31,086 nt of DNA from WYZ-LMO6 sp964509845 (GCA_964509845.1 CAZDZG010000010.1:1-31086), one strand, 5' to 3'; positions 19,570 to 27,593 are shown, counted from the stretch's first letter. Notes: a model not told the origin generated them from the letters alone. Numbers and translations: made by a program.

Positions 19570-20708
19570 GAGCTAGAGGGAGGGAAGAGATCGGAGAGTG
19601 GGATGAAGCCCCCGTAGGCGTTCTCGTACCGGGAGTAGAGGGGTACCCCCAGGAAGGTTCTGAAGATCTCGTCGGCCTTGGTCGCGGGGTTCACATCCGC
19701 GAACCTATCGGGGAAAAGCACCTTCCCTAGGTAGTAGGCATCGGCCATGGCAACGGTGAAGTTGGTGGCGTAGTAGTTGTAGGGGAGGAGGCCGTAGACC
19801 CTGCCCGCTTGGAAGGCTTTCAGTTGCCTGTACTTGGCGGGATCCTTCTGAAAGTCCTGGAGCACGGTGTTCAGGTTCCCCTCGTCTATGAAGACCAGCT
19901 CGGGCTGTTCCCGCAGCAGGTACTCGAAGCTCACCGAGGGAGGAGTGCCCGCGGCCACGTTGTCCGCCAGGCTCCGGATGCCCAGCAGGCAGACGGAGAG
20001 GTGGGGGGTAACGCTGGTGGTGAAGGGCTGGGCCCCCTTGTAGGAGGTGGCCCCTATGTAGAACTTGGGGTAGGAGGTCACCCCCTTCAGCCTGTTTCTG
20101 AGGTCCGAGCGCATCCCTTCTATGAACTTCACCAGTTCCCTGGCCCTCTCCTCCTTCCGGAGGGCTCTGCCCAGCGTCAGGAGCATGTTCTCCAGCCCCT
20201 CCACCTCCGAGACAGCCACGGAGGTGGTGTATCCCGTGACCAGCACCGCGGCTCCCGTCTCGGCTTGGAGCCTGTCGGGGTCGTACATCTCCGCGTAGGT
20301 GGGGGACATGAGGATGAGCTGGGGCCGGGCGGCCAGCAACAGTTCGGGTGCGGGAGGTTTTCCTGGGCCACCGGGCCCCACCACCGGCAGGTTCTCGAAC
20401 AGCCCACCGTAAGCCATGGCGTAGTCCCGTCCCGTGAAGCCCCATCTCGTTTCGCTCTCCTCCACCCCCGCGAGCAGGTCGGTGGCTCCCAGGTAGCAGA
20501 GGAGCCTGAGGGCTCCAGGACCGATGGCCACCACCCTGGTCAGGTTCTCGGGGATGGTGACCTCCCTTCCCAGCAGATCCTGCACGGTTACGGGTCCGGC
20601 TGTCCCCCGCTGGTGGCCTCCCCTCAGGAGCATCGCCGCTGAGAGGGAGGCAACCACCACCGCCACCAGCAGGAGCGCCTGGATTCCGGTCAGACCCCTT
20701 TCCCTCAT
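19566..20708 (-). CDS. ABC transporter substrate-binding protein (periplasmic-binding fold of the Fec/Btu class)
   Basis: The 380-residue protein begins with a short basic end and a membrane anchor at about residues 8-28 (IQALLLVAVVVASLSAAMLL). The two-lobed domain starts at VTVQDLLGREVTIPENLTRVV, the usual entry of this class, with VVAIGPGALRLLCYLGA, ARPQLILMSPTY and the C-terminal lobe LREQPELVFIDE and FQAGRVYGLLPYNYYATN. The substrate is not readable; iron chelates, cobalamin, molybdate or tungstate complexes are all possible. ATG 20708 overlaps the fmdE stop as ATGA. The linkage to fmdE suggests a metal cargo. Confidence 0.88.
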   Translation of the reverse strand: MRERGLTGIQALLLVAVVVASLSAAMLLRGGHQRGTAGPVTVQDLLGREVTIPENLTRVVAIGPGALRLLCYLGATDLLAGVEESETRWGFTGRDYAMAYGGLFENLPVVGPGGPGKPPAPELLLAARPQLILMSPTYAEMYDPDRLQAETGAAVLVTGYTTSVAVSEVEGLENMLLTLGRALRKEERARELVKFIEGMRSDLRNRLKGVTSYPKFYIGATSYKGAQPFTTSVTPHLSVCLLGIRSLADNVAAGTPPSVSFEYLLREQPELVFIDEGNLNTVLQDFQKDPAKYRQLKAFQAGRVYGLLPYNYYATNFTVAMADAYYLGKVLFPDRFADVNPATKADEIFRTFLGVPLYSRYENAYGGFIPLSDLFPPSSS

Positions 20709-21400
20709 GTCCTCCTCCTCAGGGGGATCTCCATCTCCTTCACGATCCCCCTGCCCAGGACGGCGCTGCAGCTCCCCGCGCAGGCCAGGCACAGGTTCCT
20801 TGAACCCTCCCTCCTTATCCTGGTCTCCATGGCCAGCTCGCCGCAGGCCTCGCACCTGAGGCTGCTGAAGATGGGGGCCAGCTCCAGCCCCTCCACCTCC
20901 ACCTCCTCGACCTTGAACTCCTCCTCAGGAAGCTCCAGCATCTTTAGCCCCGTTCTCTCCCAGAGCCCCGCCAGCCTCCCGGCCTCCTCCCTCGTTCCCT
21001 CCCTTCGGATCACCACCTTCTCGAAGAGCTCCACGGCCTCCGCGTCGAAGTGCTTCCTGATCCTCTCCCCATCAACGTAGACCCTCACTCCCCTCCACTC
21101 CCCCCTCCTCACCAGCGTCACGGCATTTTTCCCCAGATCCAGGTAGATCAGGCAGTTGTTTCCCAGGGTGCAGCCCGTGGCCACCTGCACCCCGTCGGTG
21201 AAGCAGTTGTTGCACTCCACCAGCGCCAGGAGGTTTTCTTCCATCGTCTCCCTCTCCCCCGCCCTCCCCTCCCCCAGCCTGCTCAGGGCTATCTCGGAGG
21301 CCCTCACCCCCAGCAGGAGGAAGGGACAGAGGTGGCCGTGGAACTCCTTTGCCCTTCTCACCTTCTCCTCGGTCCCGGCGTTCTGGAGGCCCTTCAACAA
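20705..21400 (-). CDS. fmdE: FmdE family protein with C-terminal zinc finger
   Basis: The family is named after a gene in the molybdenum formylmethanofuran dehydrogenase operon of methanogens; its biochemical role is still unclear. The N-terminal domain has FHGHLCPFLLLGVRASE (H21, C25), ECNNCFTDGVQVATGC (C63, C66, C77) and TLGNNCLIYLDLGKNAV. A C-terminal zinc finger uses C183, C186, C204 and C207 (CEACGELA and CLACAG). The gene heads an operon with a Fec/Btu-type importer, which fits a metal-trafficking role. There is no ATG: TTG 21400 is taken as the start because the TTTAAATA box predicts transcription beginning at about that base. Confidence 0.88.
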   Translation of the reverse strand: MLKGLQNAGTEEKVRRAKEFHGHLCPFLLLGVRASEIALSRLGEGRAGERETMEENLLALVECNNCFTDGVQVATGCTLGNNCLIYLDLGKNAVTLVRRGEWRGVRVYVDGERIRKHFDAEAVELFEKVVIRREGTREEAGRLAGLWERTGLKMLELPEEEFKVEEVEVEGLELAPIFSSLRCEACGELAMETRIRREGSRNLCLACAGSCSAVLGRGIVKEMEIPLRRRT

Positions 21401-21421
21401 AGCCTCAGGCGCCTTCTTCGT

Positions 21422-21430
21422 ATTTAAAGA
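21422..21430 (-). promoter_or_regulatory. TATA box of the fmdE-transporter operon
   Basis: Read on the minus strand, TCTTTAAAT with the following A is centred about 26 bp before TTG 21400, so the transcript may begin at or next to the start codon. Confidence 0.6.
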
Positions 21431-21463
21431 TTACTTTTTATCAACAAAATAATACCACGTACT

Positions 21464-21469
21464 AAAAAA
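21464..21469 (-). terminator. Oligo-T terminator after cooT
   Basis: On the minus strand a CTCTTTTTTAG run about 20 bases past the cooT stop, in an unusually A/T-rich stretch, matches archaeal intrinsic termination at U-tracts. It separates the cooC-cooT unit from fmdE. Confidence 0.45.
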
Positions 21470-21488
21470 GAGTGTGCGGGTAATACGA

Positions 21489-21656
21489 TCAACCCACGAG
21501 GATCAGGTGGTTCTCCAGGTCTATCTTTCTGATCTTCCCTTTGACCCTCTCCCTCTCCCCCAGCAGGGTGGTGACCACGTACCCGTCCCCCTCCTCCTCC
21601 ATCAGGACCACGTCCCTGATCTCCTTCTCCCCCGATCTGACCGTCCCTATGCACAT
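21489..21656 (-). CDS. cooT: CooT-family nickel-binding protein
   Basis: This 55-residue protein begins MCIGTV: Cys2, the nickel ligand of the CooT family, is present. The rest fits the small beta-barrel fold: IRDVVLMEEEGDGYVVTTLLGE and VKGKIRKIDLENHLILV. CooT is an accessory protein for nickel delivery to CO dehydrogenase. The ATG at 21656 overlaps the cooC stop by ten bases and follows GGGGGGAGG, so the two are translationally coupled. A longer frame upstream lies entirely in cooC. The catalytic dehydrogenase gene is not in the window. Confidence 0.85.
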   Translation of the reverse strand: MCIGTVRSGEKEIRDVVLMEEEGDGYVVTTLLGERERVKGKIRKIDLENHLILVG

Positions 21657-22408
21657 CCTCCCCCCTCCAGCAGGAAGTCCAGCAGGTGCCCTGCCTCCTC
21701 CCATACCCTCCCCCCTCCCAGCCTCCCCAGCAGGCCGGCCTCGAAGACCTCCGGATCCTCGTGCAGGGTTCCCGCCACCTTCAGCCCCCTCCTCTCCACC
21801 TCCGCCCTGAGCCTCCCCTCCATTCCACCCTCCCTCACCCTGTTCAGCACGGCGTAAACCCTTTTTCCCATTCCCTTCGCCATCTGGGCCGCCCTTCCCG
21901 CCAGCACCAGGGAGTCGAAGGAGGGATCCACCACCACCAGCACCAGATCCACCCCCTCCTCCACCCCCCTTCCCAGGTGCTCCACCCCGGCCTCCAGATC
22001 GGCCAGCAGGAGTTCGCCCTCACCCAGCCTGAGCCTCCTCAGCACCTCCCTGCTCAGGGCCCCCAGCGGGCAGGCGCACCCCTCCCCCGCCATCATGATC
22101 TTCCCCACGCAGAGGAGGGAGAGGCCGTTCTTCCTTCCCACGTAGGCCTCCGGAAGCTCCTCCAGCCCGAATTCCTTCCTGGCCAGCACCCCCCTCTCCA
22201 GGCTCTCCCAGACCCCCTTCCTTCCCCCCGCCAGCTCCAACAGGGGGGAGGGGGGCCTCTCGAAGCCCAGCAGCCTGAAGAGGCCAGGGTTTGACTCGTC
22301 GGCATCCAGCACCACCACCCTCCTCCCCCTGGCCAGGGCCTGGTGGGCCAGCAGGGCCACCAGGGTGCTTTTCCCGCTCCCCCCCTTCCCGCATACCGCC
22401 AGCTTCAC
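21647..22408 (-). CDS. cooC: CooC-type nickel-inserting ATPase
   Basis: CooC is a MinD/SIMIBI-type ATPase that loads nickel into carbon monoxide dehydrogenase. The protein (253 residues) has the deviant Walker A KGGSGKST (8-15), VLDADESNPG (34-42) and the metal-binding C111-x-C113 in GEGCACPLG, at the same place as in CooC1 of Carboxydothermus. LLLADLEAGVEHLGRG follows. The GTG start at 22408 is about 26 bp from the TATA element CTTTTTAATTC. Together with cooT it strongly suggests that the organism makes a nickel CO dehydrogenase (CO oxidation or acetyl-CoA pathway). Confidence 0.93.
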   Translation of the reverse strand: MKLAVCGKGGSGKSTLVALLAHQALARGRRVVVLDADESNPGLFRLLGFERPPSPLLELAGGRKGVWESLERGVLARKEFGLEELPEAYVGRKNGLSLLCVGKIMMAGEGCACPLGALSREVLRRLRLGEGELLLADLEAGVEHLGRGVEEGVDLVLVVVDPSFDSLVLAGRAAQMAKGMGKRVYAVLNRVREGGMEGRLRAEVERRGLKVAGTLHEDPEVFEAGLLGRLGGGRVWEEAGHLLDFLLEGGGCA

Positions 22409-22409
22409 C

Positions 22410-22440
22410 TCACCCTTTCAGGGGGGGTGAATTAAAAAGG
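22410..22440. promoter_or_regulatory. Shared cooC / HMG-CoA reductase promoter region with dyad
   Basis: GAATTAAAAAGG (22429-22440) reads as a TATA element in both directions: about 26 bp before the cooC GTG and about 20 bp before the ATG at 22454. Between it and cooC is an inverted repeat TCACCC (22410-22415) / GGGTGA (22425-22430), which would cover the cooC transcription start. Confidence 0.45.
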
Positions 22441-22453
22441 TTGGAGAGGAAGG

Positions 22454-23737
22454 ATGGGAGAGAGCTTGAGGTCCTCGCGGATCCCCGGCTTTCACGAGAT
22501 GGGGCTGGAGGAAAGACTGAGGGTGGTCAGGGAGTTCGCCGGCCTCACCGACGAGGAGGTGGAGATCCTGAGGAACACGGGCTCCCTAAGCCTGGAGCTG
22601 GCGGACAGGATGATCGAGAACGTGATAGGGGCCACCCACCTCCCCCTGGGAGTGGCCACCAACTTCCTCATCAACGGAAAGGACTATCTCATCCCCATGG
22701 CGCTGGAGGAGCCCAGCGTGGTGGCGGCGGCCTCCAACGCGGCGAGGATGGCCAGGCTGAGGTACGGCTTCAGGGCCAGCGCCGACGAGCCCGTGATGAT
22801 AGGGCAGGTGCAGGTCTGCAAGCTGAAGGATCCCCAGGCCGCCAGGCAGAGGATCCTGGAGGAGAAGGGGAGGATCCTGGAGAGGGCCAACGAGCGGGAT
22901 CCCGTGCTGGTGAAGGTGGGAGGGGGGGCCAAGGACCTGGAGGTGAGGGTGCTGAACACCCGCCTGGGACCCATGGTGGTGGTCCACCTGCTGGTGGACG
23001 TGAGGGATGCCATGGGGGCCAACGCCGTGAACACCATGTGCGAGGCCGTGGCCCCCCTGATCGAGGAGCTCACGGGGGGGAAGGTTTATCTGAGGATCGT
23101 CTCCAACCTGGCCACCTACCGGATGGCCAGGGCGGAGGCCTCCTTCCCCAAGGAGGCGCTGGGTGGGGAGGAGGTGGTGGAGGGCATCCTCCACGCGCAG
23201 GCCCTGGCGGAGGCGGATCCCTACCGGTGCGCCACCCACAACAAGGGGATCATGAACGGCATCATAGCCGTGGCCCTGGCCCTCTCCAACGACACCAGGG
23301 CGCTGGAGGCCGGGGCCCACGCTTACGCGGCCCTGGAGGGCTACGGTCCCCTCACCCGCTGGGAGAGGGAGGAGAACGGTGACCTCAGGGGGAGGATAGA
23401 GCTTCCCATCGCGGCAGGCATCCTGGGGGGGGCCGTGAGCGTCCATCCGGTGGCCAGGGTCTGCCGCAAGATCCTGGGGGTGAGCTCGGCCAGGGAGCTG
23501 GCGGAGGTGATGGCGGCGGTGGGGCTGGCCCAGAACCTGGCCGCCCTCAGGGCCCTGGTGGCGGAGGGCATCCAGAAGGGGCACATGAAGCTCCACGCCA
23601 GGAACGTGGCCATAGCCGCGGGGGCCAGGGGGAAGCAGGTGGAGGAGGTGGTGAGGAGGATGGTGGAGGAGGGGTGCATCAGGATAGACAGGGCCAAGGA
23701 GATCCTGGCGGAGCTGGGGAATGTTTCCACCTTATAA
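22454..23737 (+). CDS. hmgA: HMG-CoA reductase, class II
   Basis: The enzyme makes mevalonate for archaeal isoprenoid lipids. The 427-residue sequence follows the class II pattern of Pseudomonas mevalonii: SSRIPGF at the N-terminus, ALEEPSVVAAAS with the catalytic Glu (85/86), DVRDAMGAN, CATHNKG with K264, ALSND with D280 and HMKLHARN with the catalytic H381, the same number as in the Pseudomonas enzyme. Most archaea carry class I; class II enzymes occur in Archaeoglobus and Thermoplasmatales-type lineages, so transfer is likely. The ATG at 22454 follows GGAGAGGAAGG and keeps the conserved RIPGF. Cofactor preference cannot be told from this. Confidence 0.93.
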   Translation: MGESLRSSRIPGFHEMGLEERLRVVREFAGLTDEEVEILRNTGSLSLELADRMIENVIGATHLPLGVATNFLINGKDYLIPMALEEPSVVAAASNAARMARLRYGFRASADEPVMIGQVQVCKLKDPQAARQRILEEKGRILERANERDPVLVKVGGGAKDLEVRVLNTRLGPMVVVHLLVDVRDAMGANAVNTMCEAVAPLIEELTGGKVYLRIVSNLATYRMARAEASFPKEALGGEEVVEGILHAQALAEADPYRCATHNKGIMNGIIAVALALSNDTRALEAGAHAYAALEGYGPLTRWEREENGDLRGRIELPIAAGILGGAVSVHPVARVCRKILGVSSARELAEVMAAVGLAQNLAALRALVAEGIQKGHMKLHARNVAIAAGARGKQVEEVVRRMVEEGCIRIDRAKEILAELGNVSTL

Positions 23738-23739
23738 GG
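23731..23739 (+). promoter_or_regulatory. TATA box of the RPA-radA operon
   Basis: CCTTATAAG overlaps the HMG-CoA reductase stop codon (TAA 23735-23737) and is about 33 bp before the ATG at 23768. Confidence 0.55.
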
Positions 23740-23767
23740 CCTCCCCGGAGAAGGGGGAGGGGATGGG

Positions 23768-25825
23768 ATGGACTTCGAGGGGCTGGTGAGGGAGATAGGC
23801 AGGCAGACGGGGCTGAGGAGGGAGGAGATCCTCGGCAGGATAAGGGAGAAGGAAAAGGAGTTCGGTTCCTGCCTCACCCCCGAGGGCCTGGCCAGGATGG
23901 TGGCGGCGGAGCTGGGGGTGAAGCTTCCAGGGGAGAGGCTGCAGGGGAGGGAGCTCACCATCCGTGACCTGGTCCCAGGCATGTCGAACGTGAACCTGCT
24001 GGCCAGGGTGGTGAGGGTCTACGAGCCCAGGAGCTTCTCCAGGTGGGACGGATCGGTGGGGAAGGTGGTCTCCCTCCTCCTCCGGGATTCCACCGGCACC
24101 ATCCGGGCCTCCTTCTGGGACGACAAGGCCTCCCTGGTGGAAAGGGGGTCCGTCAGGAAGGGGGACCTGCTCAGGGTGAGCTCCGCCTACGTGCAGGAGG
24201 GCCAGAGGGGGGAGCCCGAGCTGAGGGTGAGCGCCCGGAGCTCCGTGGAGGTGGTCAGGGATCCCCAGCTGGAGAAGAGGTTCCCCTTCGCGGAGCCCGA
24301 GCTGAGGATAGCGGACCTCAAGGAGGGACAGAGGGAGGTGGATCTGGTGGCGAGGGTGGCGGCGGTGGGGGAGGTGCGTTTCTCCGACCGCCCGGACGGG
24401 ACCACGGACAAGTTCTCCACCCTCATCCTGATGGACGAGACGGGGAAGATCAAGGTCTACCTGTGGGGGGAGAAGGCCGAGCTGGTGAGGAGCCTGAGGA
24501 GGGGGGAGGTGGTCAGGGTGGAGAATGCCCTGGTGAGGGCGGATCCCTCCGGGAAGCTCTGCCTGAGGGTGGGGGAGGGGGGAAGAATTCTGCCTGCGCC
24601 CGACTCCCCCAGGGCCTCGCAGCTTCCCGAGGTGGACGGGAAGCTCCTGAAGCTGGAGGAGGTGGAGGCGGGCATGCCCTGGGTGGAGGTGGCGGCCAGG
24701 GTGAGGAGGAAGTTCCCGGAGAGGGAGTTCAAGAGGCAGGACGGCAGCACGGGCAGGGTGGTCACCATGCTGCTGGAGGATGAGACGGCGCTCCTCAGGG
24801 CCTCCTTCTGGGACGGGGCGGTGGAGGAGGCCGAGAGGGTGGGGACGGGGGACGTGCTGCTGCTTAGGGGGGCCTATACCAAGGAGGGGCCCTCGGGCAG
24901 GCCCGAGCTCCACGTGGGGAAGTCGGCTTCCGTGGAGGTCAACCCGCCCGGGGTGGAGGTGGGGGAGTTCGTCCCCAGGAGGGTGAAGGTGGGGGAGCTG
25001 GAGCCGGGAATGGACGGGGTGGAGGTGGTGGGAAGGGTGCTGGAGGTGGGGGAGGTCAGGGAGTTCGTGAAGGAGGGGAGGAAGGGGAGATTCGCCTCCC
25101 TGACGCTGGGGGACCTCACGGGAAAGATCAGGGTGGTGCTCTGGCACGAGCACACCCAGGGGCTTCCCAGGGTGGGGGAGGTGATCCTGGTGAGGAACGG
25201 CTACACGCCGCTGGGTTTCCCGCTGGAGCTGCACGTGGGGAGGATGGGCCAGGTGGAGAGGAACCCGCCGGTGGAGGAGGAGATACCCTCGGTCGAGGAG
25301 CTCTCCCGTCTGATAAGGCCCCCCGAGACCAGGGAGATAGAGGAGATCCAGGAGCCCGACCTGCAGGTCAGGGTGAGGGGGACCGTGGTGAGGGTGATCA
25401 GGCGCCGTCCCATCTTCGACCTCTGCCCCCTCTGCGGGAAGACCCTGGGGACGGTGGACACCAGCCTGTTCTGCGAGGACTGCGGGAAGGTGGTCTCCCC
25501 GGAGCACAGGGCGGTGCTGAACCTCCTGGTGGACGACGGCACGGGGACCATAAGGGCCGTCCTCTTCGGGAAGGTCGCGGAGGAGCTGGTGGGGATGAGC
25601 TCCTCCCGCCTGTTCGAGGAGTACAGGAGGGCCCAGAGCCTGGAGGACTTCTACCGCCAGCTGGGGCTGGAGGGGAAGGAGGTGATACTGTCGGGGGTCA
25701 CCAAGAAGGACAGGTACCTGGATCAGCTGGAGCTCAGGGTCACCTCCGTGGAGTTCCCCGAGGCCAGGGAAGAGGCGGAGCGCCTTCTCCAAAAGGTTAA
25801 AGCGATGGGAAGGAAAGGAGGTTGA
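23768..25825 (+). CDS. rpa: Replication protein A, single-chain with multiple OB folds and a zinc finger
   Basis: RPA coats single-stranded DNA in replication and repair. This 685-residue chain has about four related OB folds, each marked by a recurring pattern such as VVSLLLRDSTGTIRASFWD, FSTLILMDETGKIKVYLW, VVTMLLEDETALLRASFWD and FASLTLGDLTGKIRVVLW. A fifth OB fold carries a zinc finger with C553, C556, C569 and C572 (CPLCG and CEDCG) and NLLVDDGTGTIRAVLFG. The layout matches the single-polypeptide RPA of Methanocaldococcus and Methanothermobacter relatives rather than the three-subunit form of Pyrococcus. radA starts five bases downstream, so the two recombination proteins are cotranscribed. 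Confidence 0.93.
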   Translation: MDFEGLVREIGRQTGLRREEILGRIREKEKEFGSCLTPEGLARMVAAELGVKLPGERLQGRELTIRDLVPGMSNVNLLARVVRVYEPRSFSRWDGSVGKVVSLLLRDSTGTIRASFWDDKASLVERGSVRKGDLLRVSSAYVQEGQRGEPELRVSARSSVEVVRDPQLEKRFPFAEPELRIADLKEGQREVDLVARVAAVGEVRFSDRPDGTTDKFSTLILMDETGKIKVYLWGEKAELVRSLRRGEVVRVENALVRADPSGKLCLRVGEGGRILPAPDSPRASQLPEVDGKLLKLEEVEAGMPWVEVAARVRRKFPEREFKRQDGSTGRVVTMLLEDETALLRASFWDGAVEEAERVGTGDVLLLRGAYTKEGPSGRPELHVGKSASVEVNPPGVEVGEFVPRRVKVGELEPGMDGVEVVGRVLEVGEVREFVKEGRKGRFASLTLGDLTGKIRVVLWHEHTQGLPRVGEVILVRNGYTPLGFPLELHVGRMGQVERNPPVEEEIPSVEELSRLIRPPETREIEEIQEPDLQVRVRGTVVRVIRRRPIFDLCPLCGKTLGTVDTSLFCEDCGKVVSPEHRAVLNLLVDDGTGTIRAVLFGKVAEELVGMSSSRLFEEYRRAQSLEDFYRQLGLEGKEVILSGVTKKDRYLDQLELRVTSVEFPEAREEAERLLQKVKAMGRKGG

Positions 25826-25829
25826 GAGC

Positions 25830-27326
25830 TTGGAGGATAACCTGGAGGAGCTCCCAGGGGTGGGGCCCGCCATCGCCGAGAGGCTGAGGGAGGCGGGCTA
25901 CCGCACCTTTTCTTCCCTGGCCGTGGCCACGGTGGAGGAGCTGAGGGAGCTGGTCGAGATAGGGGAGGCCCAGGCCCGGAGGATCATCGAGGCGGCCAAG
26001 GAGAGGGCCGACATAGGGAAGTTCATCACGGGGGACGAGGTCCTCAGGCTCAGGAAGGAACTGGGCTGGATCACCACGGGAAGCAAGCAGCTGGACTCCC
26101 TGCTCGGGGGAGGGATACCCACCAGGGCCGTGACGGAGGTTTTCGGGGAGTTCGGGACGGGCAAGTGCGTGTCCGGGGACACGCCCGTTTACTACTTCAA
26201 CGATGGGGGGCCGCACCTCACCCCCATCGAGGAGGCCTACGAGCGTTACCGGAGGCTTTTCGGCGAGCGGCGGTTCGACGCGGGAACCGTGGTCCCCACC
26301 CCCGGCGTGAAGGTGCTCTCCCTCCTGGGGGGGAGGCTGCAGCCCGCCCGGGCCTCCTGCCTCTACAGGGAGAGGGTGAGGTGGCTGCTGGAGGTAAGGA
26401 CGAGGGGGGGCAGGGTCCTCAGGCTCACGCCCGGGCACAGGCTGCTTGCCCTGACCGGGGGAGGGCCGGAGTGGGTTCCGGCGGGAGGGCTGAGGGCCGG
26501 GGCACCGGTGGCGGTGCCGGCCCGCCTTCCCCAGTGTTTCCCGGGTCCGCTCGCCATGCGGGAGGAGCCGGCGACCGGGGGGAGGCCCGGGGCCGCTCCG
26601 GAGCTGGGCTGGGATGTGGTAGAGGAGGTGAGGGAGGTAGGGCACGACGATTACGTGTACGACTTCGTGGTTCCCGTCGGGCATTGCTTCGTGGGGGGGA
26701 ACCTGCCGACGATCCTGCACAACACCCAGCTGGCCCACCAGCTCTGCGTCAACGTGCAGCTCCCGGAGGAGAGGGGGGGACTGAGGGGCAAGGCGGTCTT
26801 CATAGACACCGAGAACACCTTCAGGCCCGAGCGCATCCAGGACATGGCCAGGGCGGTGGGACTGGACGAGGAGGAGGCGGTGAGGAACATTTACTTCGCC
26901 AGGGCCTACAACACGGACCAGCAGCTCCTGCTGGCCGAGCGGGTGGAGGAGCTGGCGGACAGGGAGCCCATCAAGCTGGTGGTGGTGGACTCCCTCACCT
27001 CCCTCTTCAGGGGAGAGTTCGTGGGAAGGGAGGCGCTGGCGGCCAGGCAGCAGAAGCTGGCCAGGCACCTCCTCACCCTGCACAGGATAGCGGAGCTCAA
27101 GGACCTGGCGGTTTTCGTCACCAACCAGGTGCAGGCCAGGCCCGATCTCTTCTTCGGGGATCCCACCAGACCCATAGGGGGGCACGTGCTGGCCCACTCC
27201 GTCACCACCAGGGTTTACCTGAGGAGGAGCAAGGGGAACAAGCGCATAGCCCGGGTGGTGGACAGCCCCAACCTGCCGGAGGCGGAGGTTCCCTTCTCCG
27301 TCCTGCAGGAGGGAATAAGGGACTGA
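25830..27326 (+). CDS. radA: DNA repair and recombination protein RadA with an intein
   Basis: RadA is the archaeal RecA/Rad51 recombinase. The 498-residue precursor has an N-terminal helix-hairpin-helix domain (ELPGVGPAIAERLREAGY), ITTGSKQLDSLLGGGIPT, and Walker A GEFGTGK (106-112), which is interrupted after the Lys by a 186-residue intein (113-298); the motif continues with TQLAHQLCVN. FIDTENTFRPERI, Walker B LVVVDSLTSLFRGEF, VTNQVQARPD and GGHVLAH follow. The spliced product is 312 residues, normal for RadA. No ATPase activity is expected before splicing. The start is TTG 25830 after AAAGGAGGTTGAG. It lies in an operon with RPA upstream and pcc1 downstream. Confidence 0.96.
   Translation: MEDNLEELPGVGPAIAERLREAGYRTFSSLAVATVEELRELVEIGEAQARRIIEAAKERADIGKFITGDEVLRLRKELGWITTGSKQLDSLLGGGIPTRAVTEVFGEFGTGKCVSGDTPVYYFNDGGPHLTPIEEAYERYRRLFGERRFDAGTVVPTPGVKVLSLLGGRLQPARASCLYRERVRWLLEVRTRGGRVLRLTPGHRLLALTGGGPEWVPAGGLRAGAPVAVPARLPQCFPGPLAMREEPATGGRPGAAPELGWDVVEEVREVGHDDYVYDFVVPVGHCFVGGNLPTILHNTQLAHQLCVNVQLPEERGGLRGKAVFIDTENTFRPERIQDMARAVGLDEEEAVRNIYFARAYNTDQQLLLAERVEELADREPIKLVVVDSLTSLFRGEFVGREALAARQQKLARHLLTLHRIAELKDLAVFVTNQVQARPDLFFGDPTRPIGGHVLAHSVTTRVYLRRSKGNKRIARVVDSPNLPEAEVPFSVLQEGIRD
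26166..26723 (+). mobile_element. RadA mini-intein (no homing endonuclease)
   Basis: The element begins with Cys (CVSGDTPVYY, block A), has block B LRLTPGHRLLAL with the TxxH motif, block F DDYVYDFVVPVGHCFVGGN, and ends ILHN with the penultimate His and terminal Asn; the +1 residue is Thr. With 186 residues and only about 70 between blocks B and F there is no room for a LAGLIDADG endonuclease, so it is a minimal splicing element fixed in place. It inserts between Lys and Thr of Walker A, a known RadA insertion site. Of its 19 Arg codons, seven are CGN, a higher share than in the AGG-dominated exteins, which hints at foreign origin. Confidence 0.95.
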
Positions 27327-27331
27327 GCGAG

Positions 27332-27571
27332 ATGGAGCTCAGGGCCAGGGTGCGCTGCCTCTGTCCGGACGAGAGGGCGGCGGAGGCGCTGGCCAGGGCC
27401 CTTTCCCCCGACAACGTGGAGGGGAGGGGGGTGAGGCTGAGGACCGAGCGGAGGGGAAGGGAGCTGGTGACCACGGTGAGGATGAGGGGGAGGATAGAGA
27501 CCCTCCTGGCCACCCTGGACGACCTGTTGGCCTGCACGGAGGCGGCGGAGGGCCTGCTGGAGGTCCGGTGA
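27332..27571 (+). CDS. pcc1: KEOPS complex subunit Pcc1
   Basis: Pcc1 is the small dimerising subunit of KEOPS, which installs threonylcarbamoyl-adenosine (t6A37) on ANN-decoding tRNAs. The 79-residue protein shows the fold pattern of the family: ALARALSPDN near residues 20-30, a beta stretch RELVTTVRMRGRIETLLATL and DDLLACTEAAEGLL at the end. The ATG at 27332 lies just after the radA stop (27326), suggesting cotranscription. Confidence 0.88.
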   Translation: MELRARVRCLCPDERAAEALARALSPDNVEGRGVRLRTERRGRELVTTVRMRGRIETLLATLDDLLACTEAAEGLLEVR

Positions 27572-27593
27572 TCCTCCCGACTGCGGGCGCGTC

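Noticed and set aside
23768..25800. Recurring similar segments suggesting tandem DNA repeats
   Set aside because: The similarity is at the protein level between successive OB folds of RPA, not a DNA repeat array.
23732..25873. 713-codon open frame antisense to RPA
   Set aside because: The composition (His/Pro/Leu/Gly) is the mirror of purine-rich coding sequence, while the plus strand shows OB folds and a zinc finger.
26460..26640. Remnant homing endonuclease inside the intein
   Set aside because: The stretch between blocks B and F has only about 70 residues and no LAGLIDADG-like motif.
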